Source: an uncultured Kouleothrix sp. (GTDB taxonomy: Bacteria > Chloroflexota > Chloroflexia > Chloroflexales > Roseiflexaceae). From it: a stretch of 6,928 bases of DNA. The notes under the pieces are model-generated. The model searched no databases. It was not told the DNA's origin and saw only the letters and a program-made list of their open reading frames with translations. Shown here piece by piece: positions 1-6,512 of this stretch. Positions within the stretch are counted from its first letter, which is position 1, and each line of letters begins with the position of its first letter. The DNA is taken from positions 1 through 6,928 of the forward strand of contig CALLYN010000876.1 in assembly GCA_937858455.1 (NCBI GenBank), read 5' to 3'. Made by a program: the position numbers and the translations under genes.

Positions 1-10
1 ACTCACTCAT
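1..10 (-). CDS. Possible start of a downstream head-module gene, 3' outside window
   Basis: On the minus strand an ATG at 10-8 opens a frame (ATG AGT GAG) that overlaps the portal stop codon by eight bases. Such overlaps are common between coupled phage head genes, where a capsid morphogenesis (Mu F-like), protease or scaffold gene often follows the portal. Only three codons are visible and the upstream sequence lacks a strong ribosome binding site, so this is a suggestion from position alone. Confidence 0.25.
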
Positions 11-1319
11 CGTCGTCTTCGGCGGCGCCTGGCCGCTGGGCTGTTGCTCCTGCTCGGGTGGCATTGGGGGTCTCCTGGCCGGGCGCGCCTGGCGCCGGCG
101 GTGTGGGCGCGGCCGGCGCTGTCGCCAGCCGCTTCTGGGCTTCTATCGCCAGCCGCTTCGACTCCAGGTCGAGCTGCTGTGATTCGGTGAGGGCGAGCCA
201 CCGCCGATCGCGGTCGAGCTCGTAGTCGTCGGGGATGCCGCCTTGCGTGCCCATGATCCAGCGCTCGATCGTCTCGATCGCGACGTCGACGTTGGTGCGG
301 ACGTCGACGATGTGGTCGCCGAGCTCCTGCATCATCGTGATGACGGTGTCGTAGGCCAGGTCGGACATGCTGCCCAGGCGGTCGATCGTGAGCTGCGGCA
401 AGAGGGTCTTGAACTCGCCGCGCACGTCCTGGATGAACGCGAGCGTCTCGGCGATCGCCAGGTTGGGGTCGATCGTGTAGAACTTGGCGTCCGGGTTCTG
501 CGACAGCAGCGCGTCGCTGCTGTCGTCGCGCTGCACCTCGGTGACTCCGGTGCCGACGAGCAGCGGCTCGGCGTTGCGGGCGATCGTGTCCAGCGTCAGG
601 CTGGCGATCTCGTTCACCCGGTCGAGCAGCTCAAGCACGCCGTGAAAGGCGCTCTCGCCACAGCCGTCCTCGCCCTCTTCGTACACGCTGAGCAGCACCG
701 GGATGAAGCGGAAGGCGTTCGGGCTGCGCCCGACGAGCCCCCCGTCGTGGTAGATCGTCACCAGGTCTGCGGTCACGACCATGGCCCACTCGTCGATCGC
801 GCCGGGCATGAAGTAGCTCTGGCCGAGGTAGGGCACGCCGCCGATGACCCTGCGCTTGAGGATCATGGCGAATGGTCGCGTGTCAGGCAGCGTGCCGAGC
901 ACGATCTCGTCGGGCCGCAGCGCCGAGATGATCGGGTTGGCCGGCTCGCCGGAGAGCATCAGCCCGGCCTCGCCGTTCACGGCCGCGCGCTTGAGGAAGC
1001 GCCCGTACTCCATGTCCGCGCCGGCGAGCTTGCGCAGCGTCTTCACGCGCTCCTGGGTCGCCACGCTCGCGTCGCGGGGCAGCGCCCAGCCGGCCGGGAT
1101 CTTCGCGCAGTCGACACGCACCACGCGCCGGAGTGGCGAAAACAGCGTGCGCGTGCCCTCGTACAGCCGCTGGGGCAAGCCGAGCTGCAGCGCGGTCGCG
1201 CGGATCCGCTCGTAGGCGCGGCCGTCGTAGTACTCGCGGTTGCGGCGGTAGCGCGCGCAGCGGGCCTGCCAGCCCTGGCGGTAGGGTTCGAATTCGGGAA
1301 GCTCGAAGATGCTGGGCAT
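3..1319 (-). CDS. Phage portal protein, SPP1 gp6-like
   Basis: This 438-residue protein is the likely portal: a dodecameric ring at one capsid vertex that serves as the DNA channel and docks the terminase. Supporting features include the N-terminal YYDGRAYERIR (30-40), RRVVRVDCAKIPAGW (64-78), the DEIVLGTL strand (137-144), IPVLLSVYEEGEDGCGES (206-223), and the long helix LLDRVNEIASLTLDTIARNAEPLLVG (about 231-256) typical of gp6-type portals. The C-terminal part (about 400-438) is a Pro/Ala-rich flexible tail ending in an acidic EDDDE. The ATG at 1319 is preferred to a GTG at 1376 because the earlier start would overlap the upstream gene by 37 nt and add a low-complexity His/Arg/Ala stretch; GAG (1328-1326) is a weak ribosome binding site. 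CGATCG occurs 8 times within it. The stop TGA at 5-3 lies inside a possible start of the next gene. Family identity is inferred from motifs and synteny with terminase. Confidence 0.88.
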   Translation of the reverse strand: MPSIFELPEFEPYRQGWQARCARYRRNREYYDGRAYERIRATALQLGLPQRLYEGTRTLFSPLRRVVRVDCAKIPAGWALPRDASVATQERVKTLRKLAGADMEYGRFLKRAAVNGEAGLMLSGEPANPIISALRPDEIVLGTLPDTRPFAMILKRRVIGGVPYLGQSYFMPGAIDEWAMVVTADLVTIYHDGGLVGRSPNAFRFIPVLLSVYEEGEDGCGESAFHGVLELLDRVNEIASLTLDTIARNAEPLLVGTGVTEVQRDDSSDALLSQNPDAKFYTIDPNLAIAETLAFIQDVRGEFKTLLPQLTIDRLGSMSDLAYDTVITMMQELGDHIVDVRTNVDVAIETIERWIMGTQGGIPDDYELDRDRRWLALTESQQLDLESKRLAIEAQKRLATAPAAPTPPAPGAPGQETPNATRAGATAQRPGAAEDDDE

Positions 1320-1339
1320 GCGGTTCTCAGGTGGTGGGG

Positions 1340-2263
1340 CTAGCGCCCGAGCGCGGCGTCCACCGTGCGCGTGCACACGGCGAACAATGCGTCAATTGTC
1401 GGATCGGCTTGGATGTGCGTCGCCGGCTGCGCAAACGCCGCCAGCAGGTCGGTAATCGCCTGATCAACGGCGCTGGGGGCAATGCCGGGCAGGCCAGTGA
1501 CGATACGCTGATTCGTGCCGAAACGCCCCGGCGCGTCTGCGTAGAACACATTGCCGTCCATCGTTGCCTCGGTTGTCTCCGTTGTGTAGGCGCGGAGTGC
1601 GCTGCTCCCGAATAGGTTGTTTCGCACGTTGTACGTCCCCGCTGCCAGAAACACCCCGAGCATCCCGGTTGCGCCGCCGCGATTGCTCCAAAAGACGTTC
1701 GACTCAACGCAATGCCCGTTGCCTTGCGCTACAAGCATCCACTCGCCGGCCGCGTAGACGTTGCGCCGAATCGTGACGTTGCTCGGGCCGTGCCACAGTT
1801 GCGTCCCGTAGCCACTGCCGCCGAGAAACACGCAATCCTCAATCAACGTCCAATGGTCTGCGGCGCCATTGCTGATGTAAATTGCGTGCCACAGCGCGTC
1901 GGTTCCGCAGTGGACAAAGCGGCAGCCCTGGATTGTATTGCGCGCGCCGCCACCCTCGACAATCCCGCCATAGTAGCCAAACAGCGTGCAGTTGCGCACC
2001 GTGACATCATTTTTGATGATGAACGGCCGGTCGGCCGGCTGCTTCGTGCCGCCGAACCAGATGCCGTCTACAATCGCGCCGTTCTGCACCTCGACGCCCG
2101 GCGCCGTGCCGTCTGCGGCGACAAAGACAACGCGCGCACCTGGCGCCGCGCGCACCGTCCCCCGCAGGCGGATCTGCGGGCTGAGGAGCGGATAGACGCC
2201 TCCCGGTATCTCGATGGTATCGGTGCTCTGCATTGCGGTGAGCGCCGCCTCCAACGTTGACAT
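1340..2263 (-). CDS. Right-handed parallel beta-helix, tailspike-like protein
   Basis: This 307-residue protein starts with a segment typical of pectate-lyase-like phage spikes (TIEIPGGVYPL near 16-26, where a segment resembling the helix cap begins) and then shows repeated helix rungs. The rung pattern is hydrophobic-x-x-Asn/Cys-x-aromatic: NCTLFG (91-96), GCRFVH (113-118), DCVFLG (143-148), RNVYAA (167-172), SNVFWS (188-193), NNLFGS (215-220) and GNVFYA (237-242), spaced 21-30 residues apart. A less regular C-terminal region (about 250-307) may serve for trimerisation. Proteins of this fold in phages bind or cut host polysaccharides, so a capsule- or exopolysaccharide-degrading spike is possible, but no catalytic set can be named. 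No signal peptide is visible, which favours a virion part over a secreted lyase. The ATG at 2263 overlaps the upstream stop (TAATG) and has no strong ribosome binding site, so translation probably depends on coupling. The stop is TAG at 1342-1340. Confidence 0.85.
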   Translation of the reverse strand: MSTLEAALTAMQSTDTIEIPGGVYPLLSPQIRLRGTVRAAPGARVVFVAADGTAPGVEVQNGAIVDGIWFGGTKQPADRPFIIKNDVTVRNCTLFGYYGGIVEGGGARNTIQGCRFVHCGTDALWHAIYISNGAADHWTLIEDCVFLGGSGYGTQLWHGPSNVTIRRNVYAAGEWMLVAQGNGHCVESNVFWSNRGGATGMLGVFLAAGTYNVRNNLFGSSALRAYTTETTEATMDGNVFYADAPGRFGTNQRIVTGLPGIAPSAVDQAITDLLAAFAQPATHIQADPTIDALFAVCTRTVDAALGR

Positions 2264-3243
2264 TACAAAAAAGGCCAGGTTTTCCCCGCACCGCTGTTGT
2301 AGAGCGTGGTGCGCTCGCCGCTCGTAAGCACGCGCCGCCAGATCCCAAACTCATCAATCCGCGATCCTGTCGGAATGCGCGTGCCAGTTGATGTTGCCCG
2401 GCCAATTTGTAGCGGCGATGTGCCGTTGGCCTGCAATACGCCGCCCGTCGCCACCGTGCTATCGGCGCCGCCGTTGAGACGGATCCCCATCAGGTCGTTC
2501 ACCGAGTCGTGCCACACAATCACAAGCTGCCACACATCGCGGCTGATAGTAATTGTGCGCGTGACAGCGGTAGGCCCGCTGCGAAAGAACTGCATAGTGA
2601 GCACATTCGTACTCATATTCAGAAATGCGGAATAGTTTCGGTTCGCAAGGGTTTCATCGACGCCAAAAATCTCGGGGAAGCCCGATCCGCCGCTCGGCAC
2701 ATAGAGCCAGAACGCGATCGTTATATCGACATCGCCGCCCGCCACATCCGCGTTGTTTGCGATGCTCAGATTTGATGCACTAAACTGCGCCGCGTTGCCA
2801 ATAATGCCTACGCCGCTGGTTGTGCCGCCGCTGTCGGTCAACGTGTTGCCGCGCCCGGTTGCGTCCGCGCGATTGCCGCTCGCCGCCTCCATCTGCCAGT
2901 ACGCAGTGAGACTACTGTGCAACGAGGATATTGCGCTGCCGGCGCTCGTTGCCGCCGTCGCGCCCCCGGCATTGCTCGCCGTGACCGTCACGGTCAGCGT
3001 CGTACCGATGTCCGCAGATTGCACGACGTACGTGCTACTGGTGGCGCCGCCGATCGCCACCCCGCCTCGTTTCCACTGATAGCTGTAGCTCGCGGGCGCG
3101 CCGCTCCACGTGCCAGTGCTGGCGGTCAGCGTTTGCCCTGGCGCCAGCGTGCCCGAGATCGCGGGCAGCGCCGTGTTGACTGGCGCGGCGACGCGCGCGG
3201 CTTGAAGAACTCGCCCGGTTCCGATGGTGCGCGGAAGTGGCAT
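2263..3243 (-). CDS. Ig-like and LamG/concanavalin A-like domain phage adhesin
   Basis: This 326-residue protein joins two beta-sandwich domains. Residues about 21-105 form a bacterial/phage Ig-like repeat (key stretches LAPGQTLTASTGTWSG, YSYQWKRGG, SADIGTTLTVTVTASN). Residues about 112-320 form a LamG/concanavalin-like lectin domain (LTAYWQMEA, AFWLYVP, WQLVIVWHD, and the typical closing strand RIDEFGIWRRVLTSGE). Such domains in phages sit on virion surfaces and bind glycans or cell-wall polymers; no hydrolase residues are recognised. There is no signal peptide. TAA of the previous gene is followed at once by GTG then ATG; the ATG at 3243 is preferred because AGGA (3254-3251) is 7 nt upstream, though the GTG at 3246 would add only one residue. 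Its TAA stop overlaps the next gene's ATG by one base (TAATG). Part of the gene is AT-rich relative to its neighbours (25 G+C of 60 at 2581-2640). The fold call is strong; the ligand is unknown. Confidence 0.85.
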   Translation of the reverse strand: MPLPRTIGTGRVLQAARVAAPVNTALPAISGTLAPGQTLTASTGTWSGAPASYSYQWKRGGVAIGGATSSTYVVQSADIGTTLTVTVTASNAGGATAATSAGSAISSLHSSLTAYWQMEAASGNRADATGRGNTLTDSGGTTSGVGIIGNAAQFSASNLSIANNADVAGGDVDITIAFWLYVPSGGSGFPEIFGVDETLANRNYSAFLNMSTNVLTMQFFRSGPTAVTRTITISRDVWQLVIVWHDSVNDLMGIRLNGGADSTVATGGVLQANGTSPLQIGRATSTGTRIPTGSRIDEFGIWRRVLTSGERTTLYNSGAGKTWPFL

Positions 3244-3246
3244 CAC

Positions 3247-4581
3247 TTAATCCTGTAGCGCACCAACAGCCAGCGATAGCGCGGCGGTTGTTGCGTAGGT
3301 TGGTGTGCTGCCGGCCGGCGCTACGAGGCAGGCGTACAGATCCACGCCGCTGGCGGATTTTAGAACCTTCCCGATTGGCCCGACATCAGCATAGGCCACA
3401 GTGCCGATCGTTACATAGTCGGAGGCGGCAATTGAGATTCGGCGGATGATCTTTGGCGCGTCGTTGGCGTGGATGCTCAGCGCGCCGTTATCCGTGAACG
3501 TGGTGCTGCTGGGATCGCTGTCGAAGATGATCAGCTCAAGCGCGGCCTTCTGGTTGCTCGTGTCGCGCAGCAGCAGCGATTGCAATAGTGCCGTGCCGCC
3601 CGACGTGCGCACGATGCTCGGTAAGGTGAGTTTGCCACCCACGAGATCGCCGGCGCTGTAGGCCGGACTGGTTGATACCGTGATGGTTGGCGCAACCGTT
3701 GTGGTGTACCCACCCGCCTGCGTCGGCGCTGGCACTCCGCCCGCTACGCCCTCGATCTTCAGCCCACCGTTTGCGGCTAGTGTGCCGGGCAGCTGGCCGA
3801 GCGTCCACAGGCCCGCCTGTGCCGCGCCAACCACAGAGAGCCCGTAGCTTGGCTGAATGCGGATAGCGATTCCGCCCGTACCGCCGATCGCCCCGGTGGC
3901 GCGGACACGCACGGCCGTGTTGGCGCCGGCGCTACCATGCGCCACGCATGAGGCAGTGACACTCGTGACGCTTGATGCAGCCACGCCATACAACGGCAGC
4001 ATCATCGGCACCCAGGTGGTGCCGCCGTCAATTGAGCGCTCGAACTGTACTGTCCCGGTGGCGCTTCCCAAATCGACCTGGATCGCGAATGACGCCGCGC
4101 CGCTGAACGTGGCCACCACTGCGCTGCCCGCGGTCGGATTGCCGCTGATGCGTGTCTGCCCGCCCTGGCCAGCCGCGCTGGTGCTGTTGGTATCCTGCGC
4201 GGTGATCGTGCCAGTGGTGGCGGCGGGATCGGTTGGTACTGCGCTCAGGATCTGGTCGCTCGGCAGTACCACCGGAAGACTTTGCGTCTTCACTTTCTGG
4301 CCGAGCGAGGGCGGCAGCTTTCCCGCCAGGCGCTTGATCAGCGCGGTGAGCGACCACGTGCCGCTATCGTCGCTCGCGCTGGCATCGGCCGGGGCGCCAA
4401 GCGCCGCCTGGATGGCCTGCTCGGCGCCGATCTGCGTCAGCTGGTTGGCGGCGCTTGCGTCGCCGCTTCCGCCGCCACCGACCGCGCCGCTCTCCACGGC
4501 GACGCTGAGCAGAAAACGACCATCGGCCAGCGGTACGACTTTGAGCGGGATCTCGCGCAGCAGCAGGTTATTCGGTGCCAT
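3247..4581 (-). CDS. Modular phage virion structural protein (appendage or decoration type)
   Basis: This 444-residue protein has no catalytic motif but reads as a phage surface protein in three parts. Residues 1-30 form a short beta-rich head, followed by a Gly-rich linker (GGGGSG near 35-40) and a helical stretch (DASAANQLTQIGAEQAIQAA, 41-60) of the kind found in phage appendage proteins, then SLPVVLPSDQ (101-110). Residues about 157-245 look like a beta-sandwich, including TVQFERSIDGGTTW. Residues about 298-444 form a C-terminal domain with YSAGDLVGGKLTL, LELIIFD and LYACLV, ending SLAVGALQD, a pattern I recognise from hypothetical phage structural proteins. Composition is rich in Ala, Gly, Ser and Thr and poor in Cys. 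There is no signal peptide, as expected for a virion part. The ATG at 4581 has AAGGA (4591-4587) 5 nt upstream. It could be a tail fibre, a head decoration protein or a tail adaptor; the exact role is inferred from context. Confidence 0.75.
   Translation of the reverse strand: MAPNNLLLREIPLKVVPLADGRFLLSVAVESGAVGGGGSGDASAANQLTQIGAEQAIQAALGAPADASASDDSGTWSLTALIKRLAGKLPPSLGQKVKTQSLPVVLPSDQILSAVPTDPAATTGTITAQDTNSTSAAGQGGQTRISGNPTAGSAVVATFSGAASFAIQVDLGSATGTVQFERSIDGGTTWVPMMLPLYGVAASSVTSVTASCVAHGSAGANTAVRVRATGAIGGTGGIAIRIQPSYGLSVVGAAQAGLWTLGQLPGTLAANGGLKIEGVAGGVPAPTQAGGYTTTVAPTITVSTSPAYSAGDLVGGKLTLPSIVRTSGGTALLQSLLLRDTSNQKAALELIIFDSDPSSTTFTDNGALSIHANDAPKIIRRISIAASDYVTIGTVAYADVGPIGKVLKSASGVDLYACLVAPAGSTPTYATTAALSLAVGALQD
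3251..3254 (-). promoter_or_regulatory. Ribosome binding site of the Ig/LamG gene
   Basis: AGGA lies 7 nt before the ATG at 3243 and 4 nt before the neighbouring GTG at 3246. The spacing favours ATG as the start. The site is inside the last codons of the upstream structural gene. Confidence 0.55.
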
Positions 4582-4966
4582 GGTTATCCTTCGGGGTCAG
4601 GGTCGCCACGGTCAGCGCGGCGAGGTTGGGGTTGTCACGGAGCAGCTGCACGACGCCGAACGCGATCGAATTGCAGGTGGCCTCGCTCTGCTCCTGGCCA
4701 GCCTGCTCAAGCAGGCCGTGCACCAGCTCGTGCCAGAGCACCACCGCCTGAAAGGCCGGTGTGATGTCGGCATCGACGCGAATGGTGCCGGCGCCGTAGC
4801 GGATCTCGCCGTACAGCTTCGCGTCATCGCTCGATCGCACGTCGCGCTCGACGCGCACGGTGTAGTCGAGCACGCCCATGCGGATGACCAGGCCGTCGAG
4901 CGGTGGCGGTGCGATGGGGGTGCTCGCGGCTGCTTTCAGTCCTGGATCGATCCACGCGTTGCTCAT
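4568..4966 (-). CDS. Small phage HExxH zinc-metallopeptidase-like protein
   Basis: This protein of 132 residues carries a zinc-peptidase signature, LWHELVHGLLEQAG, with His79, Glu80 and His83 counted from the ATG at 4966; Glu95 (in QSEAT) is a plausible third ligand. Before it lie short beta-strand stretches (IRMGVLDYTVRVE, then LYGEIRYGAGTIRVDADI), and after it comes a helix ending in LLRDNPNL. This layout resembles small phage-encoded proteins distantly related to ImmA/IrrE or SprT-like peptidases (family knowledge, not searched). No signal peptide or membrane segment is visible, so it should act in the cytoplasm or in the virion assembly pathway; its substrate is unknown. The ATG at 4966 is preferred because it forms ATGA with the terminase stop and has GGAG (4976-4973) 6 nt upstream; an in-frame ATG at 4978 would add four residues. 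The 3' end overlaps the next gene by 14 nt. Its job in a packaging operon is unclear. Confidence 0.8.
   Translation of the reverse strand: MSNAWIDPGLKAAASTPIAPPPLDGLVIRMGVLDYTVRVERDVRSSDDAKLYGEIRYGAGTIRVDADITPAFQAVVLWHELVHGLLEQAGQEQSEATCNSIAFGVVQLLRDNPNLAALTVATLTPKDNHGTE
4587..4591 (-). promoter_or_regulatory. Ribosome binding site of the 444-residue virion protein
   Basis: AAGGA on the minus strand lies 5 nt before the ATG at 4581, inside the end of the HExxH gene. It is among the strongest Shine-Dalgarno matches in the window and fits a structural protein needed in many copies. Confidence 0.65.
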
Positions 4967-6501
4967 CGCCGTCTCCATACTCCCAGATGCACGCCCTCGA
5001 CCTTGCGCGCCACGATCGGTGCGTAGGCCAGGTTGAGTGCGTCCATATCGTCGGGGCTGCGCTTGATGCGCTTCTTGGTCACGTCCTTGGGCTCGACGAC
5101 GCGCCGGCCGGCGCTGTCGGGCTTCCAGGTCGGCGCCATCGCCTGGCGCTTCAGCTCGCGCAGCGTCTCAAGGGGCAGGTGGGCGAGCGACAGCGCGCCG
5201 CGCTCGGCCCGCTCCGCGACCGCGAACCACAGCTCCGATCGACGGTTCGGGTAGCCTTCGGCGTCGATCGCGGTCTCGCTGCCGCTGAGGCCGACGAAGG
5301 CGTAGCCCTCGGCCTTGTCGACCACGCCGCCGCCGACGCCGTCGTCGTCGATCTTGATCAGCACCTTCTTGGGATCCATGCCGATCGGCTGGCCGTACTG
5401 CCCGGCCAGCGCTTTCAGCCGGCCCGCCGTCTCGCTGGTGCTCCAGCCGTTCACGCTCTCGTGGTGGAGCGAGGTCGGGCCGCGCCGCACGTGGATGGCG
5501 GTGTAGTCGTCGCCGAACCGGGCCACGTCGCAGCCGATCTCGATCGGGCTATCCGGCTGCGGCAGGATGAGACTAGAAACGGCCTGCCAGAGTCCATCGC
5601 TCCAGACGCTGTTGGTGGCCTGGCTGGGCCAGCGGCCGAGCAGGCGGCTTTCAGCGATCGGGCCGGGGCGCCACCATTTCCCGCTCTGGGGTGGCCACTC
5701 GATATCGCTGATCTTGTGCTGCGGCCCGTCGATTGGGCGGCACCACTTGCGAACCAACGTGTCGACACGGGCCAGGCGGATCGCCGAGGGGAACGGCGGC
5801 GGCAGGCCGGCCAGCTCGGCGGCGATGTTCGGGTGCTCGAGCACCGAGAGGCTGATGACGTGCCAGCCGCCGCTCTCCTCCTCGGCGTAGGCCTGGCTGC
5901 TGGTGTCGGTCGGGTTGAAGATCGCCAGCCAGGCGTGGCCCTCGCCGGCGAACATCGACTCGGTGGTCTCCCAGAAGACCGGGTCGACGCCGACCGCCTC
6001 GTCGAACAGGAAGAACATGTTCCGGCCGTGGTGGCCCTGGAACGCCTCGCCGTCGGTGGCGGTGAAGCCGTGGGCGAAGTAGTGCTCGCCCCACTCCAGC
6101 CGGGGCATCTTTGGGCCAGGGAAGCCGCCACGGCCCTTGCGCTGCTGCCGCACCTCTTTCCAGAGCAGCGCGCGCACCTGGCGCGCCGTCGGCGCGGTGG
6201 TGAGGGTAATCGACGGCGAGAAGCTGTCGAAGAACCAGTTGACCAGGCCGCCGCCCAGGTGCGTCTTGCCGACGTTGTGGCAGGCTTTGACCAGCGTGCG
6301 GTAGGGCGGGGTGATCAGCGACCGGGCGATCGCGCCCTGCTTGTGCCACCACTGGACGCCGAGCACGTCGCGTGCGTAGCCCTCGGGGTCGGCCTGGTAT
6401 TTCGCGTCGCGCGCCGCCGTGGCCTGGCGGCGCCGCAGCTCCAGCTCAGCGCCGGCGCGCGCCTGATATGAATGGGGGTAGCTCTTTGCGGTAGTCCGCA
6501 C
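4963..6501 (-). CDS. terL: Phage terminase large subunit (ATPase/nuclease)
   Basis: This 512-residue protein is the DNA-packaging motor: its N-terminal ATPase drives DNA through the portal into the prohead and its C-terminal RNase H-like nuclease cuts the concatemer. Visible motifs, in order: Walker A ACHNVGKT (73-80), Walker B FFLFDEA (163-169, catalytic Glu168), a coupling-type motif IFNPT (194-198), then nuclease acidic clusters GCDVARFGDD (323-332, Asp325), IKIDDDGVGGG (382-392) and SPDDMDAL (482-489). All main catalytic positions look intact and the length is normal for the family. The start is GTG at 6501, chosen because GAGG (6512-6509) lies 7 nt upstream and the frame opens just after the preceding gene. 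The stop TGA overlaps the next gene's ATG (ATGA). CGATCG occurs 7 times within it, matching the portal gene and not the genes in between. The assignment rests on motifs and is firm; the exact terminase subfamily is not determined. Confidence 0.96.
   Translation of the reverse strand: MRTTAKSYPHSYQARAGAELELRRRQATAARDAKYQADPEGYARDVLGVQWWHKQGAIARSLITPPYRTLVKACHNVGKTHLGGGLVNWFFDSFSPSITLTTAPTARQVRALLWKEVRQQRKGRGGFPGPKMPRLEWGEHYFAHGFTATDGEAFQGHHGRNMFFLFDEAVGVDPVFWETTESMFAGEGHAWLAIFNPTDTSSQAYAEEESGGWHVISLSVLEHPNIAAELAGLPPPFPSAIRLARVDTLVRKWCRPIDGPQHKISDIEWPPQSGKWWRPGPIAESRLLGRWPSQATNSVWSDGLWQAVSSLILPQPDSPIEIGCDVARFGDDYTAIHVRRGPTSLHHESVNGWSTSETAGRLKALAGQYGQPIGMDPKKVLIKIDDDGVGGGVVDKAEGYAFVGLSGSETAIDAEGYPNRRSELWFAVAERAERGALSLAHLPLETLRELKRQAMAPTWKPDSAGRRVVEPKDVTKKRIKRSPDDMDALNLAYAPIVARKVEGVHLGVWRRR
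4973..4976 (-). promoter_or_regulatory. Ribosome binding site deciding the HExxH gene start
   Basis: GGAG lies 6 nt upstream of the ATG at 4966. Because this GGAG uses the last base of the earlier in-frame ATG (4978-4976), the two candidate starts cannot both be served well; the downstream ATG, which forms ATGA with the terminase stop, is favoured. Confidence 0.65.
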
Positions 6502-6505
6502 AAGG

Positions 6506-6512
6506 CCCCCTC
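6506..6512 (-). promoter_or_regulatory. Ribosome binding site of terminase large subunit
   Basis: The minus strand reads GAGGGGG here, beginning inside the TGA stop of the preceding gene. GAGG at 6512-6509 lies 7 nt before the GTG at 6501. It decides the GTG start and implies translational coupling of the two terminase genes. Confidence 0.7.

Noticed and set aside
451..458. Full HIP1-like octamer GCGATCGC, suggesting a cyanobacterial host
   Set aside because: I noted the full octamer only about twice (here and near 6328), although the CGATCG core is frequent. That is too weak to infer cyanobacteria.
243..1343. Plus-strand open frame of about 366 codons
   Set aside because: Antisense to the portal gene, rich in Val, His, Asp and Arg, with no recognisable domain or coupled ribosome binding site; a codon-composition shadow.
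1320..1376. Upstream GTG start for the portal gene
   Set aside because: It would add 19 low-complexity residues and overlap the beta-helix gene by 37 nt; the ATG at 1319 gives a normal portal N-terminus.
2005..2021. Inverted repeat CATCAT-TTTTG-ATGATG
   Set aside because: A six-pair AT-rich stem inside the beta-helix coding region with no following U-tract on the minus strand. It is unlikely to be a terminator and is explained by codons for IIKNDV.
3857..5026. Plus-strand open frame of about 389 codons
   Set aside because: Spans parts of three well-supported minus-strand genes and their junctions, and its product has no coherent domain.
4903..6471. Plus-strand open frame of about 520 codons
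   Set aside because: It lies antisense to terminase large, whose ATPase and nuclease motifs are intact. Long mirror frames are expected in high-GC DNA, and its product is a low-complexity Ala/Val/Arg/Leu string without a domain.
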